64,000 nucleotides of DNA. Origin: Aliishimia sp039978895. GTDB lineage: Bacteria; Pseudomonadota; Alphaproteobacteria; Rhodobacterales; Rhodobacteraceae. The stretch is from positions 1 through 64,000 of the forward strand of contig JBDWAL010000057.1 in the NCBI GenBank assembly GCA_039978895.1. Reading direction: 5' to 3'. Positions 35,366 through 44,605 of this stretch are shown here, in pieces (within the stretch, counting starts at the first letter, position 1; every line of letters begins with the position of its first letter). Both the position numbers and the translations under genes were made by a program. The notes beneath the pieces are model-generated. The model worked only from the letters and a program-made list of their open reading frames with translations, had not been told where the DNA came from and searched no databases.

Positions 35366-36787
35366 TTAGAGGATATCAGACCAGAGGGTGCCGCATGAAG
35401 GGGCGATAGTCTCCTCAATCGCTTGCATTGCATCCACGATCAAATCTTCCCGCCATCTACGTCCGGCGATTTGCACCCCGATGGGTTGAGCTCCGCCCGG
35501 CATTTGAGCGATATGTGTTGGCACATTGCCAGCAGGAAGACCGATAAAATTCATAATGAAAGACCAATGCGCCCCGCCCAAAGCATCCATTACACCTGCG
35601 GGCCCTTCTGCATCACGCCCGGGCGCGAAAAACGGCTTTAGAAGGAACGGGGTCAAGACCAATGGATAGTCTTCCAGAAAGAGCCACCATTCGCGCGCAA
35701 AGTGAGTTCGCTGCGCCAGCTTGGCAAGCAACTCCGCCCCTTCATAGGGTGGAAACTGCAGGTAATATTCATCAAAGATCGTGTTCAACTCGGGCGAGCC
35801 ATATGCTCGGATGTCATCGCCCATCAGCACTTTCACCTCCCCCATAAGAGCCCGGTAGCCGACCTCTCCTGTTTCGCGTGCAAGCGGCGGTTCCACCGTC
35901 TCAACAGCATATCCGGCATCCGACAAAGCAGATGCAGCCTTATCAATCGCTGTGGCCACTTCTGGATGAAGCCCAAAGCCAAAATCTTCACGAGAAACGG
36001 CGACGCGAATGGGCCCATCAAGCGATGCTCCGCGCCAAGGCATGGGCACGTGGAATGGGTCGCGCGGATCAGCTGCGATCAAAGCAGGCATGGAAAGGTG
36101 AAGGTCAGCGGCCGTCCGCGCAATCAAGCCCTGAACTGACATGGATTGTGCCAGCATGCCGCGTTCGGCTTTTTGGCTTGGGTTGTATGCTGGCACCCGT
36201 CCCAAACCCGGTTTGACTGTTACAGCACCGTTGGCAGACGCCGGAAACCGCAGTGATCCGCCGATGTCATTGCCATGGGCCAACGCACCGATCCCAGACA
36301 TCACAGCCGATCCCGCACCACCAGAGGACCCTCCGGCAGAAACATGACGCCCCCACGGGTTATGGGTCCGGCCATATAGCGGATTGTCGGTGTCCGCGCG
36401 AAACGAAAATTCTGGCGTGTTTGTGCGCCCGATCACAACAGCACCCGCCGCTTTAAGGTTGCGCACAACAGGCGCGTCACCGGCTGCGATCAAATCCTTG
36501 AAAGCAGGCACACCGTTGGATGTGGCCTGCCCTTTCTGATCTACATTGATCTTGATCGTAACTGGTACGCCGTGCAGCGGCCCTTTGGGGCCATCCTTTG
36601 CATCGAGCACCTTAGCTTCATCCCTTGCCGCATCAGCCAGATTTTCCACCACGGCGTTCAGGTCTGGGTTCACCTCTTCCATACGAGCAATCGCAGCTTC
36701 GGTGACCTCAATTGCCGTCAAACTGCTGTCCCGTGTGGACGTTGCGATCTCAGTCGCACTCCATTGCCAAAGAGGTGCCTTGCCCAT
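35366..36787 (-). CDS. Amidase (amidase signature family)
   Basis: A 473-residue amidase. The Ser-cisSer-Lys triad is visible: Lys in GVPVTIKINVDQKG (about residue 79), the cis-Ser in SAGGSSGGAGSAV and the nucleophile Ser in GNDIGGSLRFPA. The family hydrolyses amides of widely varied structure (aryl or alkyl amides, ureidos, Glu-tRNA partner GatA); without gatBC neighbours a catabolic amidase is likelier than GatA. It lies 19 bases after the Fe-alcohol dehydrogenase and probably shares its transcript. Confidence 0.87.
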   Translation of the reverse strand: MGKAPLWQWSATEIATSTRDSSLTAIEVTEAAIARMEEVNPDLNAVVENLADAARDEAKVLDAKDGPKGPLHGVPVTIKINVDQKGQATSNGVPAFKDLIAAGDAPVVRNLKAAGAVVIGRTNTPEFSFRADTDNPLYGRTHNPWGRHVSAGGSSGGAGSAVMSGIGALAHGNDIGGSLRFPASANGAVTVKPGLGRVPAYNPSQKAERGMLAQSMSVQGLIARTAADLHLSMPALIAADPRDPFHVPMPWRGASLDGPIRVAVSREDFGFGLHPEVATAIDKAASALSDAGYAVETVEPPLARETGEVGYRALMGEVKVLMGDDIRAYGSPELNTIFDEYYLQFPPYEGAELLAKLAQRTHFAREWWLFLEDYPLVLTPFLLKPFFAPGRDAEGPAGVMDALGGAHWSFIMNFIGLPAGNVPTHIAQMPGGAQPIGVQIAGRRWREDLIVDAMQAIEETIAPSCGTLWSDIL

Positions 36788-36806
36788 GATCTCGTTTCCT
36801 TTCCAC

Positions 36807-37973
36807 TCAAACAGAGTGCGTTTTCGGCACGCGCATCATCAGCTCAGAAATCTCATCAATGTCGCTACCTGTAATTTGACATGCCGCATTGCGTGCCATG
36901 CCAATATTAGCCTCGTTTTTCATCTCACGTGCAAGCGCCTCTGGCGTTATTTCTGCACATCCAGCAGGTAGTTCCGCCGGGATTTGACATGCGCGCATCA
37001 ATTCAGAAAGAGCCGAAGGCAGCCCCGCTGGCGTTGCCGCCCCGCCCATAGCTTGCGCCGCCAGACCATAGTTTTTGGCACCTTGAGGCCGCGCAACCAA
37101 CCACGGCAGGCTGACTTCCAAGCCAAGCCCTGTGGCAAGCCCATGGTGAATGCGCACCAAAGACCCGAGCGCGTGGCTGATATTGTGACCCATATGCGTA
37201 TTGCAATTGTGTAGCGCGAGCCCGGCAACCGTACTCGCCCAAAGGACGCGGCCGCGCGCCTCAAGGTCTGCGCCATCAGCAACTGCGCGCGGTAACGCGT
37301 CTGACAAAATGCGCAACGCCTCCAGCCCGTATAACTGCCCCGCGGGGCTAGTGGTGCCCGCCGTCGCCCCCTCCAATGCATGGGCAACCGCGTCGATCCC
37401 CGTCCAAGCGGTCAGATGCGGTGGCAAGCTTACGGTCAGTTCTGGATCCAGCACCACTTGCGAAAACATCAGTTCTTCGCCCCAGAACCATGTTTTCCAA
37501 CCATCCGCCTTTGAGATGACCGATGTACGTGTCACCTCTGATCCGGTGCCTGCTGTGGTCGGGATGGCAATCGCGGGGATCCCATTTGCGGGCAAAGGCT
37601 GTGCGGCAAGCGCAAAGTTCTGTGCCGGTTGATTGGCGTTGGCAATCGCCGCTACCAGTTTGGCGGCATCCATTGCGGCGCCGCCCCCCAAACCGATGAT
37701 CACTTTGGCACCGGCATCGCGCGCCCGCACGCACAGGTCGTCGACCAAGGCTTCCTTTGGCTCGCCCGACACCTCGGCTGCCAGTTCACAAGCAATGCCA
37801 TTGTCCGTCAAATCCTGAACCAGCCGTTCTGCGACTCCAAGCTGAGCCAATATGGCATCCGCAATGATGAACACCGGTCCGTCGTTCAAAGTCTTTACGA
37901 TCTTGGGGACTTTCGCGATGCGCCCGACCCCGAACGTCACTGGCGGCACTTGGCCCATGTTAAAGTTCTGCAT
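36807..37973 (-). CDS. Iron-containing alcohol dehydrogenase
   Basis: A 388-residue group III alcohol dehydrogenase. The NAD(P) loop is VIIGLGGGAAMDAAKL, the next signature is PTTAGTGSEVTRTSVI, and the metal ligands are in DAVAHALEGA, THMGHNISHALGS and RIHHGLATG (Asp and His residues). Members oxidise or reduce simple alcohols, aldehydes or 1,3-propanediol; the substrate cannot be inferred. Upstream of the amidase on the same strand and 63 bases downstream of thrS. Confidence 0.87.
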   Translation of the reverse strand: MQNFNMGQVPPVTFGVGRIAKVPKIVKTLNDGPVFIIADAILAQLGVAERLVQDLTDNGIACELAAEVSGEPKEALVDDLCVRARDAGAKVIIGLGGGAAMDAAKLVAAIANANQPAQNFALAAQPLPANGIPAIAIPTTAGTGSEVTRTSVISKADGWKTWFWGEELMFSQVVLDPELTVSLPPHLTAWTGIDAVAHALEGATAGTTSPAGQLYGLEALRILSDALPRAVADGADLEARGRVLWASTVAGLALHNCNTHMGHNISHALGSLVRIHHGLATGLGLEVSLPWLVARPQGAKNYGLAAQAMGGAATPAGLPSALSELMRACQIPAELPAGCAEITPEALAREMKNEANIGMARNAACQITGSDIDEISELMMRVPKTHSV

Positions 37974-38036
37974 CTATCTTTCCTTTTTACAAAGAGACAC
38001 GTCACATGGGCATTTAAATGACGTCCACATTTTCCC

Positions 38037-39956
38037 TTACCCAAGCTGGGGGGATTGCGCCTCACTCGTTAGTGTTGCGATGGCTTCGGTCAGGGACAGC
38101 ACTTGACTGTCGCTTTGGCCATGACGCCGAATAGACACTGTTTGCTCTTCGGCTTCCCGAGTGCCTACAGCGATTTGAATGGGGATTTTCGTAAGCGCGT
38201 GCTCGCGCACTTTGTAACCGATCTTTTCGTTGCGCAGATCTGTTTCCACGCGCAGCCCGGCGTTGCGCAAGGCTTGTGTTGCTTGAATGGCCCAAGGATC
38301 GGCAGCTTCTGTGATTGTTGCGACCACCACCTGAACAGGTGCAAGCCAGAGCGGAAGATGCCCGGCGTAGTGTTCGATCAAGATACCGGTAAAGCGCTCA
38401 AGGGAGCCAAAAAGCGCCCGATGCAGCATCACAGGCGGTAGTTTTTCACCAGATGAGGCAACATATGTTGTGCCAAAGCGTTCCGGCAGGTTGAAATCCA
38501 CCTGCAATGTTCCGCACTGCCAATCGCGCCCGATGGCATCGCGCAGCACGTATTCCAGTTTGGGTCCGTAAAAGGCCCCCTCGCCTTCGAACAACGTGTA
38601 ATCGTGACCGGCCGTCTCAAGGGCCGTGCGCAGCGCCCCCTCAGAGCGGTCCCAGCTTTCATCGCTGCCGATCCGGTTTTCCGGCCGAGTGGACAGTTTG
38701 ATCCGCACATCCTCAAAGCCAAAGTCGCGATAAATCGACAGCACCAAATCATTGACCTTCAGACACTCTTCGGTGAGTTGCTCAGGCGTACAATAGATGT
38801 GAGCATCATCCTGAGTGAAGCTGCGCACCCGCAACAGTCCATGCAGCGCGCCGGACGGTTCATAGCGATGGACCTTGCCGAATTCTGCAATCTTAACAGG
38901 CAAGTCGCGATAGCTTTTGGTGCCTTGACCATAGATCAGCATGTGGCCCGGACAGTTCATTGGCTTAAGCGCGTAATCCCGGTCATCCTGCGTCTGCGCA
39001 AGGAACATGTTTTCGCGGTAGTTCTGCCAATGTCCAGAAGTTTCCCAAAGCGCGCGATCCATGATGTCCGGTGAATTGACCTCAACATATCCGGCGTCTT
39101 CTTGGCGGGTGCGCATATAGCCAATCAACGTCTGAAACATGCGCCATCCGCGCGGATGCCAAAAGACTGAACCCGGCGCGACTTCCTCAAAATGAAAAAG
39201 GTCCATCTCACGCCCTAGGCGGCGATGGTCGCGTTTTTCGGCCTCTGCCATCATTTTAATATGTGCGTCCAGATCAGCCTTGTCTGCAAAGGCGATGCCA
39301 TAGATGCGGCTGAGCATCTGGTTGTCAGAGTCTCCACGCCAATACGCTCCCGCCACGCGCGTCAGCTTGAAAGCCGAGCCGACATCGCCTGTATGGCGCA
39401 TATGCGGTCCCCGGCACAGGTCCAACCAATCACCTTGGCGATAGATGGTTATTGGCTCACCTTCGGGGATCGCATCCAACAAGGCGAGTTTCCATATCTC
39501 ACCCACGTCCTCGAAATGCGATTTCGCCTGTTCCCGCGTCCAGATTTCTTGAACGAACGGAGTTCTTGCCGCGATAATCTCGCGCATCTTTTTCTCGATA
39601 ACCGGAAGATCTTCGGGGGTGAATGGCGTCTCACGCTCAAAATCGTAGTAAAAGCCGTGTTCAATTGCGGGGCCGATCGCCGTCTTTGTGTCTGGCCAAA
39701 GGATTTGCACGGCCTCAGCCATGATATGGGCCAGATCATGACGGATCATTTCCAGAGCGCGTGGATCATCGCGCCCGATCAAGTCTACCTGAACACCATC
39801 TTTCAGCGGCGCGGACACATCACACAATACGCCATCAACAGTTGCCGCAACGGTCCGTTTCGCTAGGCTCTTACTAATGTCAGATGCCAACTCAGCCGCA
39901 GTTGTCTCTGGCGCGAGTGCACGTGTGGCACCATCCGGTAAAGTGACATGAATCAT
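38037..39956 (-). CDS. thrS: Threonyl-tRNA synthetase
   Basis: A 639-residue class II synthetase: TGS domain (1-61), second N-terminal editing domain with HDLAHIMAEAV and CRGPHMRHTGDVG, catalytic core about 240-530, and anticodon-binding domain from about 540. The zinc-site Cys and His residues are present in KPMNCPGHM, DDAHIYC and VMLHRALFGSLERF, so this is the ordinary zinc-dependent enzyme. The ATG at 39956 has GGAAGGA upstream. A GGGAAA tandem repeat lies about 40-65 bases further upstream. Confidence 0.97.
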   Translation of the reverse strand: MIHVTLPDGATRALAPETTAAELASDISKSLAKRTVAATVDGVLCDVSAPLKDGVQVDLIGRDDPRALEMIRHDLAHIMAEAVQILWPDTKTAIGPAIEHGFYYDFERETPFTPEDLPVIEKKMREIIAARTPFVQEIWTREQAKSHFEDVGEIWKLALLDAIPEGEPITIYRQGDWLDLCRGPHMRHTGDVGSAFKLTRVAGAYWRGDSDNQMLSRIYGIAFADKADLDAHIKMMAEAEKRDHRRLGREMDLFHFEEVAPGSVFWHPRGWRMFQTLIGYMRTRQEDAGYVEVNSPDIMDRALWETSGHWQNYRENMFLAQTQDDRDYALKPMNCPGHMLIYGQGTKSYRDLPVKIAEFGKVHRYEPSGALHGLLRVRSFTQDDAHIYCTPEQLTEECLKVNDLVLSIYRDFGFEDVRIKLSTRPENRIGSDESWDRSEGALRTALETAGHDYTLFEGEGAFYGPKLEYVLRDAIGRDWQCGTLQVDFNLPERFGTTYVASSGEKLPPVMLHRALFGSLERFTGILIEHYAGHLPLWLAPVQVVVATITEAADPWAIQATQALRNAGLRVETDLRNEKIGYKVREHALTKIPIQIAVGTREAEEQTVSIRRHGQSDSQVLSLTEAIATLTSEAQSPQLG

Positions 39957-39994
39957 CAAAGCGTCCTTCCGCTCAAATCTGGGCGCCTTCAAGC

Positions 39995-40022
39995 GGAAGG
40001 GAAAGGGAAAGGGAAAGGGAGG
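39995..40022. repeat. GGGAAA hexamer tandem repeat
   Basis: About four copies of GGGAAA, with partial copies at the ends, upstream of thrS. Copy number could change by slippage and alter the thrS leader or promoter spacing. Confidence 0.8.
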
Positions 40023-40128
40023 TGACTATTCCAACACTGCTAGCCCAAAAGCGCCCAACTGAATTGCTTTTCGACCTCGGCAGCTAGCTGAAATTCCAGC
40101 CTTACGCAACTTTTAATGTTACATTGGT

Positions 40129-40590
40129 CTACTCGACTGGAATATCTGTCGCAGGCGCTTCTGATTTTGGTGGTTCATGACTGGGTTGACCTGTGGGCGT
40201 ACCTGAAGCGAAGATTTCACCTGTCTCAGGGATTGGCTCTGGATCGCTCCACGGAATGACCTCTTCACCGTTGAAGAGCTCTTCTTCCAGCTAATTGATG
40301 TAGTCAGCGGTTAGCCTTTTAGGGGTAAGCCCAACCAAGGCAGCTGCGTCCCCATTGATTTTCCGGATCGACGCAATCGCTCTTCGAATAGCTGGGAGGT
40401 CACGCTCGAATTGCTCCTGACCCTTTCGTTTTCGCGCCAAATTCGCACCAGACCATTCTTCCGAGGTGACACCCTCAAGATCGGGGATAGTCGAATAGGC
40501 TGCGCCCCACGCATCGCCGACCTGAACAACGATCCAGCTAAAGTCGTAGGGGTCCAACCAAGGCAAAAGTGGCGGGTTCGCCCGTCGCAT
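40129..40590 (-). pseudogene. C-terminal remnant of an unidentified gene with an in-frame stop
   Basis: A minus-strand frame from 40590 reads PYDFSWIVVQVGDAWGAAYS and on to LTPKRLTADYIN, then a TAG at 40291-40293. It continues in the same frame for 53 codons, including LEEELFNGEEVIPWSDPEP, to a second stop at 40129. The continued coding character after the TAG suggests a gene broken by a nonsense mutation, and it lacks a proper N-terminus. I do not recognise the family. Its upstream end overlaps the AAA+ fragment in another frame. Confidence 0.5.
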
Positions 40591-41146
40591 CGATCAGCGT
40601 CGTCGGTGTAGCAAGATGATGCGCAAGACGGCGCGCCCAAAAGCTCTTACCGATGCCCGGCGAGCCGACCAAGACAAGAGGACTAAACCTAAGCCCTGGC
40701 AACCCTTCCCGCGCCGATGCGCGCAATCCGTGCCAAACCGCTTCGGTCGCAGGCGCCATCCAAGGCATCTCTGCATGCAAGGCCGCCGCAATCTCATCCG
40801 CCTCGTGTTCCGTCGCGATATGCGCGACTGGCAACCCGCCCTTGAGCGGGGTGAGACGGACGCGGTTTTCTTCGGCCAAATGATACATTCCGGTCGAGGA
40901 GTGCAGTCGCTCAAGATATCGAACCGAACGGATTTTGATCCGACGCATGTCAGCGTCATCGACGATGTCATACGAAAACACGCGATCATCCTCGGTCTTC
41001 CCGCCCGCCTCGATCTCGGCACGCAGCGTCTTCTCGCGGCTTGTCTTGAGGAAGGCCTGTAAGCGGCTCTCCACATCCCGCAACTTGGACAGATCATCGT
41101 GGAAGGTTAGATTATGGAACGAGATCTTCGATTGCGATTGGGTCAT
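40538..41146 (-). pseudogene. Truncated AAA+ ATPase
   Basis: A 202-residue product that opens MTQSQSKISFHNLTFHDDLS and reaches a Walker A, VLVGSPGIGKSFWARRL, at about residues 160-176. It then reads on through ATGEPATFALVG and stops four residues later. Related roseobacter AAA+ proteins (Lon-like ATPase module) continue for another 150-200 residues with Walker B and sensor motifs. Those are missing here, and the frame runs into a different coding sequence, which indicates a deletion junction near 40550-40560. Confidence 0.65.
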
Positions 41147-41475
41147 GTCGGCGTCCTTTCATAGCGTGGGGATAACCCAGCGCGGTCGCCCGACGATCAA
41201 TGGATGTCAGGCTATTAGATATGAAAGGTTCCGGAACCTATGGAACACTTAGGGGACAACAAGCGAGCAAAGCAAGCCCGCGGCAGCGCGGCGTCTATGG
41301 CACAGACACGATAAACTAAAGAAAATCGTGAATCCCGTAAGTAACTGAAAAAATTAAAAAACCACCGAACCCAGAAGGCCCGATGGTCATTTGATCTGTG
41401 CGGAGTGGTCAAAAAACACCCCTAAGTGGCCAAGTTATGCGGGGTCCCACAACACCACACAGATGCCACCACACT
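41147..41475. other. Gap between AAA+ remnant and nrdJ
   Basis: 329 bases with a perfect 14-base palindrome AGGTTCCGGAACCT at 41226-41239, 80 bases upstream of the AAA+ remnant, and the nrdJ terminator at 41350-41387. No gene is supported. Confidence 0.5.
41350..41387 (-). terminator. Intrinsic terminator of nrdJ
   Basis: On the minus strand ACCATCGGGCC pairs with GGTTCGGTGGT (with G-U pairs) around a short loop, followed by TTTTTAATTTTTT, about 90 bases after the nrdJ stop. Confidence 0.75.
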
Positions 41476-43974
41476 TCAGCCGCATTTACTGAAACCGCAC
41501 GACGCGCAGGTCATGCAGCCTTCGATCATGCGTAGCTCATAACTTCCGCAGCTCGAGCAGGCTTTTCCCTTTGGCGCGTCTATGCCGATCACTTGCGCTT
41601 GGGGGTCCGATTTCAGACCCATACCTTCGCCTTCGATAAAGCCGATTTGGATCATGTGTTGTTCAATCACACCGCCTATCGCTGCGAGGATCGAGGGGAT
41701 GTATTTGCCTTTCATCCATGCGCCTCCGCGCGGGTCAAATACGGCCTTGAGTTCTTCGACGACAAACGACACATCCCCGCCACGCCGGAAAACAGCAGAA
41801 ATCATCCGAGTAAGCGCCACGGTCCACGCGAAGTGTTCCATGTTCTTGGAGTTGATGAACACTTCAAAGGGGCGCCGGTGCCCACCTTGCACAAGATCGT
41901 TAATGGTAATGTAGAGAGCATGTTCGCTATCGGGCCATTTCACTTTGTAGGTGTTGCCTTCCAACGTTTCGGGGCGATCTAGAGGCTCGGACATGTAGAT
42001 TACGTCGCCATGTGGGCGTTGGGGTTCCGCATCATCGGTGGCGATGACTTCTGGTGGGGTCCCGGCCTCAACCATGAAAGCGTCAAGCGTCAAGTCGAAC
42101 GCACGCGCAATCGCTGCACCGTTCTCAGCATTTGTCGAAGCGACATCCCCGTTCTTCAACTTGGCGATGACATCTCGGGACACACCCGATGTCGCAACCA
42201 AGTCGGCAACTTTCATCCCCGTCCGGTCCAAATGTGCTCGCAATGCGGATGAAAGGTTCTCAAACTTAGACGGTTTTTCCTCTGACACGCTCAAAACCGA
42301 CCCGGTCACGGCATTCGGGCGATAGGTCGTGCAGCCTTTGCAACCTGTATCCCACGCTTGCATATAGACGTCTTTGAAGGCGTCAAAACTGATGTCTTCG
42401 GGGCAATTAATGGTCTTAGAGATCGATGAATCCACCCATTTCTGCGCTGCGGCTTGCATCTTCACATGATCCAAAGGAGCCAATGTTTGGGCATTGGTGA
42501 AATAGTTTGGCAGCTCTGTGTCGCCCATCTTTTCGCGCCACATTTGAACCGCGTAATCCACGACTTCTTCTTCAGTGCGTGTTCCGTCTTTTTGCAAGAC
42601 TTTGCGCGTGTAAGCATATGCAAACACCGGTTCAATCCCACTAGAGACGTTACCAGCATAAAGCGAAATCGTGCCAGTCGGCGCAATCGAAGTGAGCAAA
42701 GCGTTGCGGATTCCGTGCGTGCGAATGGCGTCTCGCACGTCATCATCCATGTTCATCATATTCCCGGACGCAAGATACTTTTCCGCGTCAAACAGTGGAA
42801 ACGGCCCCTTTTCCTTCGCCAGCTCAACAGAGGCCAAATAGGAGGCCCGCGCGATGGCTTTCAACCACGCTTCGGTTTGCGTGGCAGCCTCATCGGAGCC
42901 ATACCGCAAACCAACCATCAGCAGCGCATCTGCCAAGCCTGTAACGCCAAGGCCAATCCGCCGTTTGGAGGCCGCTTCCTGTGCCTGAGCTTCCAGTGGG
43001 AAGCGTGACGCATCGACCACATTGTCCATCATACGCACGGCCATTGCGACCAACTCAGTCAATTTACCTTCACTTAATGCTGCCGCGTCCTCGAAGGGGC
43101 TGTCCACCAAACGGGCCAAATTGATAGAACCGAGCAAGCACGCACCATAAGGTGGCAACGGTTGTTCGCCGCACGGGTTTGTCGCCGCAATCGTCTCGAT
43201 ATAGTTCAGATTGTTGGCCGCATTGATACGGTCAATAAAGATCACACCCGGTTCGGCAAAATCATACGTTGCCCGCATGATACCGTTCCACAGATCGCGC
43301 GCTTGCACGGTTTTATAAACCTGTCCGTCAAACAGGAGGTCCCAAGGTTTGTCTGCCTTCACCGCCTCCATGAAGGGGTCGGTCACCAGCACGCTAACAT
43401 TAAACATCCGCAGCCGGGCGGCGTCCGATTTAGCCGTGATAAAATCTTCAATGTCAGGATGATCACAGCGCATAGTGGCCATCATCGCACCACGCCGCGA
43501 ACCCGCTGACATGATCGTACGGCACATCGCGTCCCAGACATCCATGAAACTCAGCGGGCCAGATGCGTCCGCTGCAACCCCTTTGACGCTTGCGCCCTTG
43601 GGGCGGATTGTACTGAAATCATATCCAATCCCACCACCTTGCTGCATCGTCAGCGCCGCTTCCTTAAGCATTTCAAAAATGCCGCCCATGTCGTCGGGAA
43701 CTGTTCCCATCACGAAGCAATTGAACAGAGTTACCGATCGTGCAGTCCCTGCCCCGGCTGTGATCCGTCCGGCTGGCAGATATTTGAAGTCTTCGAGGGC
43801 CGCATAGAATTGCTCTTCCCAATGCGCTGGATCTTTTTCGACTTTCGCCAAGTCGCGCGCAATACGTCGCCAGCTGTCTTCGACCGTGATATCCAAAGGG
43901 GTCCCGTCGGCCTCTTTGAAGCGGTACTTCATGTCCCAGATTTGTTCGGCGATGGGCGCAGCAAAGCGTGTCAT
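41476..43974 (-). CDS. nrdJ: Vitamin B12-dependent (class II) ribonucleotide reductase with inserted HTH
   Basis: An 832-residue adenosylcobalamin-dependent reductase that makes deoxynucleotides. Visible features are the N-terminal redox cysteine in LFNCFVMGT, the active-site ATNPCGEQPLPPYGACLLGS and the LTSIAPTGTISLYAGN motif. The C-terminal Cys ribbon is CSSCGSYELRMIEGCMTCAS with GFSKCG. Between core and C-terminal region, residues about 565-640 carry an insertion reading VADLVATSGVSRDVIAKLKN and IARAFDLTLDAFM. This matches an XRE/Cro-type helix-turn-helix, which typical family members of about 750 residues lack. Monocistronic with its own terminator. Confidence 0.93.
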   Translation of the reverse strand: MTRFAAPIAEQIWDMKYRFKEADGTPLDITVEDSWRRIARDLAKVEKDPAHWEEQFYAALEDFKYLPAGRITAGAGTARSVTLFNCFVMGTVPDDMGGIFEMLKEAALTMQQGGGIGYDFSTIRPKGASVKGVAADASGPLSFMDVWDAMCRTIMSAGSRRGAMMATMRCDHPDIEDFITAKSDAARLRMFNVSVLVTDPFMEAVKADKPWDLLFDGQVYKTVQARDLWNGIMRATYDFAEPGVIFIDRINAANNLNYIETIAATNPCGEQPLPPYGACLLGSINLARLVDSPFEDAAALSEGKLTELVAMAVRMMDNVVDASRFPLEAQAQEAASKRRIGLGVTGLADALLMVGLRYGSDEAATQTEAWLKAIARASYLASVELAKEKGPFPLFDAEKYLASGNMMNMDDDVRDAIRTHGIRNALLTSIAPTGTISLYAGNVSSGIEPVFAYAYTRKVLQKDGTRTEEEVVDYAVQMWREKMGDTELPNYFTNAQTLAPLDHVKMQAAAQKWVDSSISKTINCPEDISFDAFKDVYMQAWDTGCKGCTTYRPNAVTGSVLSVSEEKPSKFENLSSALRAHLDRTGMKVADLVATSGVSRDVIAKLKNGDVASTNAENGAAIARAFDLTLDAFMVEAGTPPEVIATDDAEPQRPHGDVIYMSEPLDRPETLEGNTYKVKWPDSEHALYITINDLVQGGHRRPFEVFINSKNMEHFAWTVALTRMISAVFRRGGDVSFVVEELKAVFDPRGGAWMKGKYIPSILAAIGGVIEQHMIQIGFIEGEGMGLKSDPQAQVIGIDAPKGKACSSCGSYELRMIEGCMTCASCGFSKCG

Positions 43975-44087
43975 GTCGTTGATTCCATATGTCGTGTTCG
44001 GCAGGCATTTAAGTTACGTCAGAACACAAAGCTTTGCACTCGCTTTCTAAACTAATACTATATGCAGTGTGACTTGGGGACGACTCT

Positions 44088-44522
44088 GTGGATAACTCAT
44101 TTATTAACCTTGTAAAACTCTGTGTTGGTGCCGAACACGTGCAAGATTTGCTCGATTGGCAAGCAACTGATCGCTCCAGAGGTCCAGATGGCCAACCGCG
44201 CCATGTGACTCGAATGTGGCCAAAGCAAGCAGACAAGCTGCTGAATGGCGGGTCGCTATATTGGGTATTCAAAGGCGAAGTTCTGTGTCGCCAGCGAATC
44301 TTGCGACTTGATGAGGTGCAAGGCGAAGATGGGATTGTGCGGTGCGGAATTGTGCTAGACACAGACGTACACCGCACGGCTTCGACACCCAAACGTCCCT
44401 TCCAAGGCTGGCGCTATCTCAAACCCGATGATGCCCCGCCTGATCTGCGCAAAACTCGCACAGAGGAAGTCGCCCTTCCGGCAGAAATGAGCCGCGCGCT
44501 GGCTGAAATCGGGGTTCTCTAG
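44088..44522 (+). CDS. DUF1489 protein
   Basis: A 144-residue cytoplasmic protein of the DUF1489 family, recognised by NLVKLCVGAEHVQDLLDWQ, HVTRMWPKQADKLLNGGSLY, VFKGEVLCRQRIL and FQGWRYLKPDDAPPDL. GTG start with GGGGA seven bases upstream. The family is widespread in alphaproteobacteria and has no known function. Divergent from nrdJ. Confidence 0.85.
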   Translation: MDNSFINLVKLCVGAEHVQDLLDWQATDRSRGPDGQPRHVTRMWPKQADKLLNGGSLYWVFKGEVLCRQRILRLDEVQGEDGIVRCGIVLDTDVHRTASTPKRPFQGWRYLKPDDAPPDLRKTRTEEVALPAEMSRALAEIGVL

Positions 44523-44558
44523 CCAAGCTGAGCCATTTCAATGGCATCCAACGAAACA

Positions 44559-44587
44559 CCCCACCCATGCCTGCGACATGGATGGGG
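44559..44587. terminator. Possible convergent terminator hairpin
   Basis: CCCCACCCATG and CATGGATGGGG form an 11-pair stem (one mismatch) around seven bases, between the convergent ends of the DUF1489 gene and the Gly/Pro-rich gene. The T tract is short on either strand. Confidence 0.5.
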
Positions 44588-44605
44588 AGAAATCGCTATC
44601 GCGCA

